A stretch of DNA of 64,000 nucleotides from Nitrosovibrio tenuis (lineage in GTDB: Bacteria; Pseudomonadota; Gammaproteobacteria; Burkholderiales; Nitrosomonadaceae). Location: NCBI RefSeq assembly GCF_900109785.1, contig NZ_FOBH01000004.1:186001-250000 (forward strand), read 5' to 3'. The notes under the pieces were generated by a model. That model saw nothing but the letters and a program-made list of their open reading frames with translations. It ran no database searches and was not told where the DNA came from. This document shows, in pieces, positions 30,274 through 39,682 of this stretch. The position numbers and the translations under genes were made by a program. The number at the start of each line of letters is the position of its first letter. The stretch's first letter is position 1.

Positions 30274-31014
30274 CTATAAATTCACGCTCCGCCCGCCGTC
30301 CACCGCAATGATTTGACCGGTAATGTAGGGCGCATCTGCAATCAGGAAAGCGACTGTTCGTGCAATGTCGTCGGGCTCACCCATGCGTTTCAGCAGAGTT
30401 CTGTTGATGATGTGCTGGCGCGAAGTTTCGTCCATCCATTCGCCCGCCTCTGGCCACAGAATGGGGCCGGGCGATATGCCGTTTACCCTGACCTCCGGCG
30501 CAAGCTCCAGCGCCAGCGACCGGGTAAGCGAAGCCAGGCCCCCTTTGGCGGCGTTGTACACGACATACCGTTTCAGTGGCCACTCGGAATGGATATCCAC
30601 GATATTGACGATGCAGCCGTGTTGCTTCTTCAGATGCGGCGCTGCGGCCTGGGATAGAAACAGAGGCGCCTTCAAGTTACTGCCGATCAGGTCTTCCCAC
30701 ATAGCTTCGGTAACTTCTCCCAGCGGCGTGGGAAAAAAGCTGGAAGCATTGTTGACAAGGGCATCGAGTTTTCCAAAATGCATCACCGCTTCATCGATCA
30801 GGTATGGCAGCCGTGGAATGTCCAACAGGTCCGCCTGTGCCAGCGCAACTGAGCCAGGCCGGGCCTGATTGAGTTCCGCTTGCAATGAGAGTGCCTCCTG
30901 CTCCGACGCATGGTAGTGGATGACCAGATTGGCGCCCTGCCCGTGCAGTTTACGGCCGGTGGTCGCCCCCACGCGCCGGGCTCCCCCGGTGACAAGTACC
31001 ACTTTTCCCTGCAT
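30274..31014 (-). CDS. Pteridine reductase / FolM-like short-chain dehydrogenase
   Basis: A short-chain dehydrogenase of 246 residues from ATG 31014, preceded by AGAGGAGATAGCG. The NADP-binding loop TGGARRVG with its arginines, NNASSFFPTP, the YxxxK pair (YNAAK) and the ending ITGQIIAVDGGRSV are those of FolM-type dihydrofolate/dihydromonapterin reductases and PTR1. It should reduce pterins with NADPH. The frame opens 35 codons earlier without conservation. It is divergent from the MidA-type gene. Confidence 0.87.
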   Translation of the reverse strand: MQGKVVLVTGGARRVGATTGRKLHGQGANLVIHYHASEQEALSLQAELNQARPGSVALAQADLLDIPRLPYLIDEAVMHFGKLDALVNNASSFFPTPLGEVTEAMWEDLIGSNLKAPLFLSQAAAPHLKKQHGCIVNIVDIHSEWPLKRYVVYNAAKGGLASLTRSLALELAPEVRVNGISPGPILWPEAGEWMDETSRQHIINRTLLKRMGEPDDIARTVAFLIADAPYITGQIIAVDGGRSVNL

Positions 31015-31164
31015 CGCTATCTCCTCTACACTTGCGTATCGACTCGATTTTAACTTAAGGGGCCTATTACCAATGAGTTTAGAGTACCCTCTGGATTTTC
31101 GCTGTCGCGGAAAAGCCAATATCCAGTTTGATTAAACCGTATAGTACAACCTAGCACTGAGCCC

Positions 31165-32406
31165 ATGCAGCCATCACCGCTCTCACCGCCATTGCCTCCA
31201 CCAGGCGAGGCAGCTCTTCAGCAAAGCCGCGCGCTAACAGCGTTGATCCATAGGGAAATTGCCGCGGCCGGCGGCTGGATTTCATTTGAGCATTATATGA
31301 GGCTGGCGTTGTACGCTCCGGGTTTGGGATATTACAGCGGCGGAGCGGCTAAATTCGGTCAGGAGGGGGATTTTGTGACTGCGCCGGAAATATCTCCGCT
31401 ATTCGGCAGGGCTGTGGCACGGCAGGCAGCGCAAGTGCTTGAGGTCGTGGAAAGCGGCGATATTCTTGAATTCGGCGCGGGCACGGGCAAGCTCGCATTT
31501 GATTTATTGCTTGAACTGGAAAAACTCGGCAGTCTGCCAAAGCGGTATTTTATTCTTGAGGTCAGCGCGGAGCTGCAGCAACGGCAACGGTATTTATTTG
31601 AAAGGTCGACACCCCACCTCCTGCCGCGTATCACTTGGCTGGAGAATCTGCCTCCCAAATTCAACGGCCTTATACTTGCCAATGAGGTACTTGATGCACT
31701 GCCCGTGCATCTGGTTGTTTGGCGCGGCCCTGATCTGTTCGAGCGTGGCGTAGCTTCGAGGAATGATGAATTCGTCTGGAGCGAACGTCCGCTTACAAAA
31801 GGACAGGGGAAGGGAAAGGGGGAGGGGGGGCTATTCGAGGCCGCGCATGAATTATGTCCACAGATTAACCCCGGCAATGGCGATGGCAACCATTCCGGCG
31901 AATATTTCGGTGAATATATTAGCGAAATCAATCTCTCCGCGCGGCATCTCATGCATAGCCTCGCAAATATGCTCGAAAATGGACTGATTCTGTTGATCGA
32001 TTACGGTTTCGGGCAGAGCGAGTATTATCATCCGCAACGTAAGCATGGCACCCTGATGTGCCACTATCGCCAGCTTGTCCATGACAATCCGTTCTATCTT
32101 CCCGGCTTGCAGGACATCACCACCCATGTTGATTTCAGTGCTATGGCCAGGGCTGCCGCCAGTGCGGGAACGGAGTTGATGGGTTATACCACCCAGGCAT
32201 ATTTCCTCATCAATTGTGGCGTAACCGAAATTCTGGCGCAAACTCCGGCGGAAAACGTAAGGGACTACCTGCCGCTGGCAAATCAGTTGCAAAAACTGGT
32301 GAGCCCGGCGGAAATGGGCGAATTGTTCAAGGCCATAGCCTTTGGCAAGAATATCAGTGAACCTCTAACTGGCTTTGCGGACGGGGATAAAAGTCGTCTG
32401 CTGTAG
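31165..32406 (+). CDS. MidA/NDUFAF7-family SAM-dependent methyltransferase
   Basis: A protein of 413 residues with the DUF185/MidA layout: GWISFEHYMRLALYAPGLGYY at the N-terminus (given here only as its start, GWISFEHYM), GDFVTAPEISPLFG, motif I EFGAGTGKLA, and LIDYGFGQSEYYHPQR. NDUFAF7 methylates an arginine of complex I in mitochondria; bacterial partners are less certain. A Gly/Lys-rich run (GQGKGKGEGG) in the middle looks like a family-variable insertion. ATG 31165 is the first start after the divergent promoter region. Confidence 0.85.
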   Translation: MQPSPLSPPLPPPGEAALQQSRALTALIHREIAAAGGWISFEHYMRLALYAPGLGYYSGGAAKFGQEGDFVTAPEISPLFGRAVARQAAQVLEVVESGDILEFGAGTGKLAFDLLLELEKLGSLPKRYFILEVSAELQQRQRYLFERSTPHLLPRITWLENLPPKFNGLILANEVLDALPVHLVVWRGPDLFERGVASRNDEFVWSERPLTKGQGKGKGEGGLFEAAHELCPQINPGNGDGNHSGEYFGEYISEINLSARHLMHSLANMLENGLILLIDYGFGQSEYYHPQRKHGTLMCHYRQLVHDNPFYLPGLQDITTHVDFSAMARAAASAGTELMGYTTQAYFLINCGVTEILAQTPAENVRDYLPLANQLQKLVSPAEMGELFKAIAFGKNISEPLTGFADGDKSRLL

Positions 32407-32516
32407 CTCATCCACTCATGTGCTTGCAGCGACCTTTTTACTGACGTGCTATGATTGGATGAATCCGGTAAACAAGCTTTGAAAATTCCAAACTGATACT
32501 GAGACGGGGGGTATCC

Positions 32517-32990
32517 GTGGCTACTGTAAGGCAATTGCTGCAAGGCAAGGGATACGAAGTAGCCTGCATCGAACCGGACAAATCAGTGTACGAGGCGATG
32601 CAATTGATGGCTGACAAGAACGTTGGCGCGCTACTGGTGCTGCAGGATGGAAAACTGGTCGGTATCATCACTGAAAGAGATTATGCGCGCAAAGCATATA
32701 GGCTGGATAAATCCGCAAAAGATATTCTTGTAAGGGAAATGATGACCACTCAGGTCGCATATGTAAATCCCGACTATTTGACGGAGGATTGCATGGCATT
32801 GGTTACCGAGATGCGGGTACGTCATTTGCCGGTGCTCGAAAACAATGAAGTGGTCGGCATTATTTCGATCGGCGACTTGGTCAAGGATGCCATTTCCGGA
32901 CAGGAATTTGTCATTCATGAGCTGGAACGTTACATATATGGGGAATTCGCTAATCCAAATACGGCGGAATACGCGGCGAAATACAGATAA
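32517..32990 (+). CDS. Tandem CBS-domain protein
   Basis: A 157-residue soluble protein made of two CBS domains (about 8-62 and 72-128): ADKNVGALLVLQDGKLVGIITERDYARK and RHLPVLENNEVVGIISIGDLVK are the repeated halves (quoted as ADKNVGALLV and RHLPVLENNE). Stand-alone CBS pairs bind adenine nucleotides and act as energy or redox sensors. The start is a GTG after a GGGGG-rich segment. No target protein is adjacent. Confidence 0.85.
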   Translation: MATVRQLLQGKGYEVACIEPDKSVYEAMQLMADKNVGALLVLQDGKLVGIITERDYARKAYRLDKSAKDILVREMMTTQVAYVNPDYLTEDCMALVTEMRVRHLPVLENNEVVGIISIGDLVKDAISGQEFVIHELERYIYGEFANPNTAEYAAKYR

Positions 32991-33025
32991 TGGCGCCACA
33001 ATCTCTTCCCGGCCATTGGAACATG

Positions 33026-33540
33026 TCAACGAGACGCTGCCCCACTAACCAACGTCCATATCCCCATCAGTAAAAACGAAGCTGCAGCCAGCCAGCGCAC
33101 TCGCCTCATATCGACGCAGCCCGCAAGCGCTTTGCCAAGCCAGACCGCGGGCCCCGTTAGCCAGCATCATGCCGAGCGTAGTCCCAGCACAACCGCGATC
33201 AGCGCATCATAGCGCGCTGCCAATGCCACCGTTGCAAACTGCGTCTTGTCTCCCCATCTCTGCCACAAAGAAGGCGGTGAACGTCGTCAAGAATATTCCG
33301 GAAGCGAAAATACCTAATTCTTTGTCCAGCACGTCCGGCTTGAGCGCCCACAGGGCAAACCCGATAAAGGACAATCCGATGAGCCAATTGAAAAATTGAG
33401 GAGAGATCAGGCGGGCCAGCCATGCATCGGCCGTGGCGGCCAACGCGTGATTGAGCAATGTTGCGGCAGAATTCGGCCATGATGGGGTATGGGCGCCGCA
33501 GCTTTGCCGCCAGCCACAAAGGGGGTGGCGATTGTAGCGC
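33026..33540 (-). pseudogene. Decayed GDT1/TMEM165 (UPF0016) cation transporter
   Basis: Pieces of a UPF0016 membrane protein appear in order but in different frames. LWLAAKLRRPYPIMA is in one frame. LLNHALAATADAW to FIGFALWALKPD and FFVAEMG are in a second. Then DKTQFATVALAARYDALIAVV follows only after removing one base from a run of four Gs (plus-strand CCCC near 33255). LGMMLAN and AVWLGKALAG need two further shifts. Both metal-binding EMGDKTQ-type motifs are affected, so the gene should be inactive. Family members export Mn2+ (MntX) or Ca2+/H+. Several independent shifts argue for real decay over one sequencing error. Confidence 0.8.
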
Positions 33541-33703
33541 GGTTTTATGTGTATCTTTACGGCATAAGCGGAGTTAGTCCGGGCTGCTCCCGCTTGCAAA
33601 CACGCACTTTGTTATATTAAGGATTAAACTCTTCACATCCCTGGGGCTCTAACAGACGGGAGACCATGGCCTTTCTTCTCTTTCTTCGATTACGCAGATC
33701 CTC

Positions 33704-35164
33704 ATGAAACCCGTTGATTTTCCGTCCGAGTTTTCAGGCCCCCTGAATTTGGATTCTTCTGATTCAGTCAGTGCCGAATTAAGCGCTGAGATAAGTGCGG
33801 AAGCCAATCGCTGTGTGGCGTGCGGCCTATGTCTGCCGCACTGTCCCACTTATCGGATTACGCAATCGGAAGCCGATTCCCCTCGCGGCCGTATCGCTCT
33901 GATGAGTGGCGTAACCAGTGGTCGAATCCCGATAAATGCGCGCTTCGCGCTACACATGGACCGCTGCCTTACCTGCCGTGCCTGTGAGGCCGTGTGCCCT
34001 AATAACGTGCGATTTGGACAGTTGATTGACAAAACCCGAGCGATGCTGGAGCCATCGCGGCTCGAAACCCTGAACGGTAAGGTAAGATTAAAACCATGGT
34101 TGCGGAAATTGTTGGAGCATGAACTGATCGCGAAACCGGAACGTATCGAAGCCTTGCGCCCCTTGTTGCGTTTTTATCAGAGAACCGGTCTGCAAAAATG
34201 GATGCGTAAATCTGGTTTACTGGGTAAATCCAAAGTCGCCCTGCTGGACGCTCAATTGCCGATCATTTATAAGCCTTGCTCTTTGCCCGGTGGCACGATG
34301 CCGGCACAGTCATGGCAAGAACGTTATCCATCCACAGGCGAGCAGCGCGGCGAGGTCGGCCTATTTCTCGGCTGCGTGGCCCGTCTGACGGACGCTGCAA
34401 CGATTAATGCCGCCATAGTCGTACTCAATCGCCTGGGCTATACAGTACATGTGCCGCGCGAGCAAACCTGCTGCGGCGCACTGCACCAGCATGGCGGCGA
34501 GCTGGAAACAGCGCAAAAGCTGGCGAGGCAGAATATCAGGGTTTTCGGGGAATTGTCTTTCAGGGGACTGAATTTGCAGGCAATCATCAGTACGGCATCC
34601 GGTTGTGGGGCGCAATTAGCGGAGTATTTTTCCTTGCCCGCATTGGCGCCATCCGAAAATCGTTCTGCTGCGTCACGAAGAGCTGGAGATACCCACGCGG
34701 GCGGGCTTGCGCTAAGCAGCCAGGCCAGGAATTTTTCCGCGAAGGTTATGGACATCAATGCGTTCCTCGCAATAGCGGAAGGATGGCATGACATAAAGCT
34801 TAAGCCATTACCCTATAAAGTCGCGGTACATGAGCCATGCAGCCTGCGCAATGTGCTACGGGGGGCCGCCCATCCGTATAAACTGCTGACCCGCATTCCC
34901 GAAGCGCAGATTGTTCCGCTTTCGGGAAATAACCAGTGCTGCGGCGCTGCTGGAACATATTTTGCCGACCAACCGGAAATGGCACAGGTGCTGTTGCATG
35001 ATAAGGTGGCCGCGCTGAATGCCAGCGGCGCACGTTATCTCGCCACATCGAACGTAGGCTGCGCGATGCATATGGGCAGCACATTGGGCGAACCAGGCTC
35101 AAAGGCAGGCTCACAGATCGAAGTCGTGCATCCAGTCACGCTTCTGGCACGGCAAATGGGCTAA
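33704..35164 (+). CDS. glcF: Glycolate oxidase iron-sulfur subunit GlcF
   Basis: A 486-residue Fe-S protein. Two 4Fe-4S motifs sit at C37/C40/C43/C47 and C88/C91/C94/C98, followed by two CCG domains with CCGALHQHGG and CCGAAGTYF. Glycolate dehydrogenase uses GlcD, GlcE and GlcF at the membrane to make glyoxylate. The protein is about 75 residues longer than usual because of an N-terminal extension and a low-complexity insert (near 320-345, SENRSAASRRAGD). glcD and glcE are not adjacent; upstream lies the decayed GDT1 gene. A heterodisulfide-reductase-type role in another complex cannot be excluded. Confidence 0.88.
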   Translation: MKPVDFPSEFSGPLNLDSSDSVSAELSAEISAEANRCVACGLCLPHCPTYRITQSEADSPRGRIALMSGVTSGRIPINARFALHMDRCLTCRACEAVCPNNVRFGQLIDKTRAMLEPSRLETLNGKVRLKPWLRKLLEHELIAKPERIEALRPLLRFYQRTGLQKWMRKSGLLGKSKVALLDAQLPIIYKPCSLPGGTMPAQSWQERYPSTGEQRGEVGLFLGCVARLTDAATINAAIVVLNRLGYTVHVPREQTCCGALHQHGGELETAQKLARQNIRVFGELSFRGLNLQAIISTASGCGAQLAEYFSLPALAPSENRSAASRRAGDTHAGGLALSSQARNFSAKVMDINAFLAIAEGWHDIKLKPLPYKVAVHEPCSLRNVLRGAAHPYKLLTRIPEAQIVPLSGNNQCCGAAGTYFADQPEMAQVLLHDKVAALNASGARYLATSNVGCAMHMGSTLGEPGSKAGSQIEVVHPVTLLARQMG

Positions 35165-35220
35165 AATAGTGCTCACCGTTAAATCGTTTATATCGCCACT
35201 TGGGATCACTGGGGATTTGC

Positions 35221-35847
35221 ATGCCGAATATCGATAAATTCATCATCGGGTTTGACCGGGCACTGCGGACATTGCTCACTCCGGCGCAAACGCTGCGCAC
35301 TGTGCCCGGTACTGAACTGCCGGAGGTCGAACTGAACGATTCGGAGAAACGTGACTCTACCGCGTTGATGCGTGTCAATCATGTCGGCGAAATCTGTGCG
35401 CAAGCGCTCTATCAGGGTCAGGCGCTTACTGCGCGTAATGCAGAAGTGCAGCGTACGCTGGAGCAGGCGGCACGTGAAGAAACCGAACATCTCGCCTGGA
35501 CTGAACGGCGCATCGCGGAATTAAGCGGCCGCAAGAGCCTATTAAACCCGTTTTGGTATGGCGGGTCATTCGCCATAGGCGCATTTGCGGGCATGCTCGG
35601 CGATAAATGGAATCTGGGGTTTCTCGCGGAAACCGAGCGCCAGGTGGAAGCGCATCTCGCTGGGCACCTGAAGCGTCTTCCGCATCAGGACCAAAAAAGC
35701 CGCGCCATTGTCGCTCAAATGCAGATCGATGAAGCCGGCCATGCTACCACGGCCATGGTCCACGGTGGGGTGGACCTGCCCGTCCCGGTAAAACTCGCGA
35801 TGAAGCTGGGATCCAAAGTTATGACGCAAACCGCGTACTGGGTTTAA
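35221..35847 (+). CDS. coq7: Ubiquinone biosynthesis hydroxylase Coq7
   Basis: A di-iron hydroxylase of 208 residues from ATG 35221 ([10 protein letters not shown]) that inserts the C6 hydroxyl in the last ring hydroxylation of ubiquinone synthesis. Iron ligands are visible in [20 protein letters not shown], the middle EAHL segment and DEAGHA. Bacteria use Coq7 or the flavin enzyme UbiF; this genome has the Coq7 form. It ends 3 bp from the convergent osmC gene. Confidence 0.95.
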   Translation: MPNIDKFIIGFDRALRTLLTPAQTLRTVPGTELPEVELNDSEKRDSTALMRVNHVGEICAQALYQGQALTARNAEVQRTLEQAAREETEHLAWTERRIAELSGRKSLLNPFWYGGSFAIGAFAGMLGDKWNLGFLAETERQVEAHLAGHLKRLPHQDQKSRAIVAQMQIDEAGHATTAMVHGGVDLPVPVKLAMKLGSKVMTQTAYWV

Positions 35848-35850
35848 GAT

Positions 35851-36267
35851 TCACATTTCCACGATTTCAAAGTCGTGTGTCAATACCGCTGTTTTTGCAA
35901 GCATGATCGAAGCTGAGCAGTACTTCTCAGCTGAGAGCTTGATCGCCCGCTCGACATGCCGGGAATTCAGATTCTTCCCGGTAAGGATAAAATGGAAGTG
36001 AATGCGGGTGAACACCTTGGGTTCGTGCGGAGCTCGTTCCGCTTCGATCTCCACAGCGCAATCACTGATGTCCTGGCGACCCTTTTTCAGGATCAGTACC
36101 ACATCGACGGCCGCACAACCGCCGGTTCCCATCAGCAGCATCTCCATCGGACGCGGACCCAGGTTCTTGCCGCCTGCTTCCGGCGGCCCATCCATCAGAA
36201 CCGTGTGCCCGCTGCCGGATTCGGCGACGAAGCTCACTCCATCCCTCCATTTGATAAGCGTTTTCAT
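35851..36267 (-). CDS. OsmC-family peroxiredoxin-like protein
   Basis: 138 residues with the OsmC fold. The two reactive cysteines lie in MGTGGCAAVDVV and AEKYCSASIML, as in YhfA/OsmC-like hydroperoxide reductases. This shorter YhfA-like branch lacks the extra N-terminal strand of OsmC proper. Substrate and reductant are not known here. Confidence 0.88.
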   Translation of the reverse strand: MKTLIKWRDGVSFVAESGSGHTVLMDGPPEAGGKNLGPRPMEMLLMGTGGCAAVDVVLILKKGRQDISDCAVEIEAERAPHEPKVFTRIHFHFILTGKNLNSRHVERAIKLSAEKYCSASIMLAKTAVLTHDFEIVEM

Positions 36268-36357
36268 CGGTTTGATTTTCCAAAATGTTCCGGTAGTTTA
36301 GTCCTGTTTCGCCCGGATAATAAATCAGCGGGAAAACTTGGGAGCAGCTCCAACATG

Positions 36358-37137
36358 TCAGGAAGCATGGCTGGTGTGTGGTTGTTCAGGTGGCGGCGTC
36401 AGCCAATACCACGCCAAGCCAATGACTTCGTGGAAGAAAAAACTGCTTTTCTGCAAGGCCCCGGCTGAGGGAACAAACGCGAACACGTCGGTTTTATATC
36501 GGGTGGTGTAAGCGGTGGCGGCAGGAGTCACCTTGAAACCTGCCCGCTCGAATTCCTTCGCGGCGCGCGGCATGTGCCATGCATGAGTGACCAGTGCAAT
36601 ACGCCTGATCCCGTCCTTTTTCAGTATTGCGAAGCTATTGTAGGCATTTTCACGGGTATTCACGGAAGCTTCTTCCGTCCACCTGACCGGGACATTAAAT
36701 TCCTTTTCCAGCACGGCTTTCATCTGTAAAGCCTCAGACGAGCCTGTGCCTGGAGGTGAACCCCCCGTCGCCAGGATTGGTTTGCTCGTAAGGCGATGCA
36801 ACCATGCGGCGTAACGTATACGCTCCAGCGCGAATCGGCTCACTGTGTGGCTGCCATATTCCGGCGCGTCAAAGTATGTACTGCTGCCCAGCACTACAAT
36901 AGCTTGTATGCCATTATTGAAGGGGTCGGGTGGAGGCCGGGTTTCCAGTCTTTGCAGCATGGCTTCAGCAAAAAATGGGGTCGATAGCAGGTAGAGTAGA
37001 GTCAGAGCAGTCACCATTAAAAGCTTGCCCAACCGCGGCCGCCTTTTCAGCAGCGCGACCCCTATCGTGCCGGCCAGGATAAGATTCAATGGGGGGAGGA
37101 GAAACGCGCTTATCAGGTTAGTCGCGTACCAACTCAT
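36358..37137 (-). CDS. YdcF/SanA/ElyC-family membrane protein
   Basis: 259 residues with two N-terminal hydrophobic segments (about 8-30 and 36-56) and a DUF218 domain: AIVVLGSS, ATGGSPPGTGSSEA, EASVNTRENAYNS and LVTHAWHMPRA are its motifs. ElyC of E. coli, the same build, affects undecaprenyl-phosphate use and envelope integrity. The exact biochemical function is not established. Confidence 0.88.
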   Translation of the reverse strand: MSWYATNLISAFLLPPLNLILAGTIGVALLKRRPRLGKLLMVTALTLLYLLSTPFFAEAMLQRLETRPPPDPFNNGIQAIVVLGSSTYFDAPEYGSHTVSRFALERIRYAAWLHRLTSKPILATGGSPPGTGSSEALQMKAVLEKEFNVPVRWTEEASVNTRENAYNSFAILKKDGIRRIALVTHAWHMPRAAKEFERAGFKVTPAATAYTTRYKTDVFAFVPSAGALQKSSFFFHEVIGLAWYWLTPPPEQPHTSHAS

Positions 37138-37191
37138 GATTTCAACTCTGGGATAATTAACCCAACAATTTCTTGCCCATCTTCATGGAAT

Positions 37192-37223
37192 AAAAAAAGC
37201 CGGCACGTGCGCCGGCTTTTTTT
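37192..37223 (-). terminator. Intrinsic terminator of the cytochrome c gene
   Basis: GCCGGC at 37199-37204 and 37211-37216 form the stem, flanked by seven A on one side and seven T on the other. On the minus strand it follows the cytochrome c stop by about 17 bases. The flanks are symmetric, so it can also work from the plus strand. Confidence 0.9.
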
Positions 37224-37239
37224 ATGACTCAACCCTGGC

Positions 37240-37551
37240 TTATTTGAGCGACAGAATCCATGTCACCAGGGTTTTGATATTCGCGTCACTGACGTTGGAA
37301 TTCGGCGGCATCGGAACCGGGCCCCAGACTCCGTTGCTTCCTTTCTTCACTCTCTCTTCCAGGCGGGCTTGGGCGCCGGGGTCATCCTTATACTTGGCCG
37401 CGATATCCTTTAACGCAGGTCCGACCAGTTTTTTGTCAACGGTGTGACAATTCGTGCAGCCGCTGGCTTTCGCCAAGTCCGCGTTCGCTTGCGCGGTACC
37501 CACCATTACCAAGGCAGATGCTGCAATCATTCCCATCCAGACAGCTTTCAT
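37240..37551 (-). CDS. Periplasmic cytochrome c (c-551/c-552 type)
   Basis: A 103-residue class I cytochrome c. The signal peptide ends near TAQANA. The haem motif is C32-TN-C35-H36, and the distal ligand is M81 in PVPMPPNSNV. The short helix-loop layout is that of c8-type (c-551/c-552) electron carriers, which pass electrons to terminal oxidases or nitrite reductase in ammonia oxidisers and pseudomonads. It follows the DUF255 gene on the same strand by 18 bp and has its own strong terminator. Confidence 0.93.
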   Translation of the reverse strand: MKAVWMGMIAASALVMVGTAQANADLAKASGCTNCHTVDKKLVGPALKDIAAKYKDDPGAQARLEERVKKGSNGVWGPVPMPPNSNVSDANIKTLVTWILSLK

Positions 37552-37569
37552 GCTTACTCCTTTTATCCG

Positions 37570-39654
37570 TTAATTATAGAAAGGGGATTCTATCTTACCT
37601 TGAATTTCGCAGACGCGCAGCAATTCCTGCAAGTCAGAGATTTCCGGTATGCACTTAACGCCCTGGCAAACCCAGGCGTTGACAGTATCATCTATCGGCG
37701 CCGGTTTACTCAGATTCGGCGGCAGTCCAACAAGTTCCGAGGGCAAAGCAAATACAAGAATGGAAGGAGCGCTGCGCCGCAACGCATCTTCCCATTTTGC
37801 CAGAGCCTGTGCCTTGCCTCGAAGAATAACCATTTGTGGAGGCGTCAGCGATTGCTCCAGTGCTACCAGCAGACTGCAACAGGAGCCGGCGTATCGGGAC
37901 AGGGTGGAATAAAATACCTTCAAGGTGTGCTCCGCCGTCTGCAAATAACGGTGTTTGCCGAGCAGATGGCCCAGTCGCTGAAGCGCATACGCCGCTACGC
38001 CATTGCCGGAAGGCATCGCATTGTCATGAGCCGGCTTGGGCCGATGAATCAGTTTTTCATGATCAAGGCTGGTAAAGAAGAAGCCTCCCGACTGCCTGTC
38101 TTCGAATTGTTCCAGCAATACATTGGCCAACGCAATGGCAAAATCCAGATCAGTCTGGCGAAATTTGGCCTGCATCAGTTCCAGTAAACCATCAAGCAGG
38201 AACGCATAATCGTCGAGGTATGCGTTGAGATGTGCCTTGCCATCTTTATAAGTTGCGACCAGGCGGTTGTTTTTCCATAGGGTGGCACGAATAAAGTCCA
38301 CCGCAAAAATAGCTGATTGCACCCAGTCATCGCGCGCAAATACCCGGCCCGCACGCGCCATTCCTTTAATCATGAGACCATTCCAACTGGTCAGGACTTT
38401 ATCGTCCCGGCCCGGGTGGACGCGCAATTCGCGTTCGAGAAAAAGTTTTCTTGTCGCCGAAGTTAGCCTTTGCTGTGCTTCTTCCAGACTGATATGCTCC
38501 GCCTCGGCAACGTGCGCCAGCGGCTGGGCGATTTCAAGATGCCAATGCTTGTGCTCGAAATTCGGGGCGCGCTCAAGGCCATAATAAGAAGCAACAACCC
38601 CATATTCTTCAGGAGTCAGGACACGCGATGCCTGGCTACGATCCCAGACGTAGAATTTGCCTTCCTCATCTTCCGAATCAGCATCCAGTGCCGAGTAGTA
38701 GCCGCCTCCTGAGCCTGCGCCCCCGGGCGATTGCATTTCGCGCATCGCCCACCCGGCTGTTTGCTCGACGATGCGCTTGAATAACGAGTTGTCCGTTGCA
38801 ACCCATGCGTCCGCATAAAGCACCAGCAGAGGCCCATTGTCATAAAGCATTTTTTCAAAATGCGGAATATGCCAGGACGGATCTGTGCTGTAACGGCAAA
38901 AACCACCCCCCAATTGGTCATAAATACCGCCCTCCGCCATTTTTTGCAGGGTGTGGGCTGCAATCCGCAATGTTTCGCCGTTGCCCTGGGTAAAATAACG
39001 GCGCAAGCAGAATTGCAGTTCGGCAGGGTGAAGGAACTTAGGTGCGTCGCCAAACCCCCCGTTCACGGGATCGAACCGATTCTTCAGCTCTGTAAGCGCA
39101 TGCTCCAGCGGTTCTCGGGAAAATTCCAATGCGTCCGTGCCTTCGGACGGGAGCATATTGGCGAAGGATTTCAGCAGTGAAGCGCTCTGCTGTTCTATAT
39201 CAGCGCCACGGGCATGATAAGCTTCGGCAACCCGCGGCAACAAATCGAGAAAACCCGGCAAACCGTGACGCGGCGTTTTCGGGAAATACACCCCGCCGAA
39301 GAATGGCTTCTGGTCAGAAGTCAGAAACAAGGTCAGCGGCCAACCGCCACTACGCTGGGTTAGCATGTAAAGCGCCATCTGATAAATCTGATCGAGGTCG
39401 GGGCGCTCCTCACGGTCTACCTTGATATTAATAAAACACTGGTTCATCATCGCGGCCACTTCCGCATCTTCAAAACATTCGTGCGCCATGACATGGCACC
39501 AGTGGCAGGCCGAATAACCGACAGAAAGCAGTATCGGCTTCTTCTGCACGCGGGCAAGTGTCAGCGCCTCTTCATCCCATGGATACCAATCCACCGGGTT
39601 CTCTGCGTGCTGGAGGAGGTAAGGACTGGTTTCGCCGGCCAGATGGTTGGGCAT
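37570..39654 (-). CDS. Thioredoxin-domain protein of DUF255/YyaL type
   Basis: A 694-residue cytoplasmic protein. The N-terminal thioredoxin-like domain ([15 protein letters not shown]) has a CxxC-like pair C50/C53, followed by an (alpha/alpha)6-type glycoside-hydrolase-like region (about 200-560, [15 protein letters not shown]). The same build is seen in human SPATA20 and B. subtilis YyaL. The reaction is unknown. It is located between ilvD and the cytochrome gene on the same strand with small gaps. Confidence 0.9.
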   Translation of the reverse strand: MPNHLAGETSPYLLQHAENPVDWYPWDEEALTLARVQKKPILLSVGYSACHWCHVMAHECFEDAEVAAMMNQCFINIKVDREERPDLDQIYQMALYMLTQRSGGWPLTLFLTSDQKPFFGGVYFPKTPRHGLPGFLDLLPRVAEAYHARGADIEQQSASLLKSFANMLPSEGTDALEFSREPLEHALTELKNRFDPVNGGFGDAPKFLHPAELQFCLRRYFTQGNGETLRIAAHTLQKMAEGGIYDQLGGGFCRYSTDPSWHIPHFEKMLYDNGPLLVLYADAWVATDNSLFKRIVEQTAGWAMREMQSPGGAGSGGGYYSALDADSEDEEGKFYVWDRSQASRVLTPEEYGVVASYYGLERAPNFEHKHWHLEIAQPLAHVAEAEHISLEEAQQRLTSATRKLFLERELRVHPGRDDKVLTSWNGLMIKGMARAGRVFARDDWVQSAIFAVDFIRATLWKNNRLVATYKDGKAHLNAYLDDYAFLLDGLLELMQAKFRQTDLDFAIALANVLLEQFEDRQSGGFFFTSLDHEKLIHRPKPAHDNAMPSGNGVAAYALQRLGHLLGKHRYLQTAEHTLKVFYSTLSRYAGSCCSLLVALEQSLTPPQMVILRGKAQALAKWEDALRRSAPSILVFALPSELVGLPPNLSKPAPIDDTVNAWVCQGVKCIPEISDLQELLRVCEIQGKIESPFYN

Positions 39655-39682
39655 GATTTCGTAACTTGTCAGCGGTTACCAG

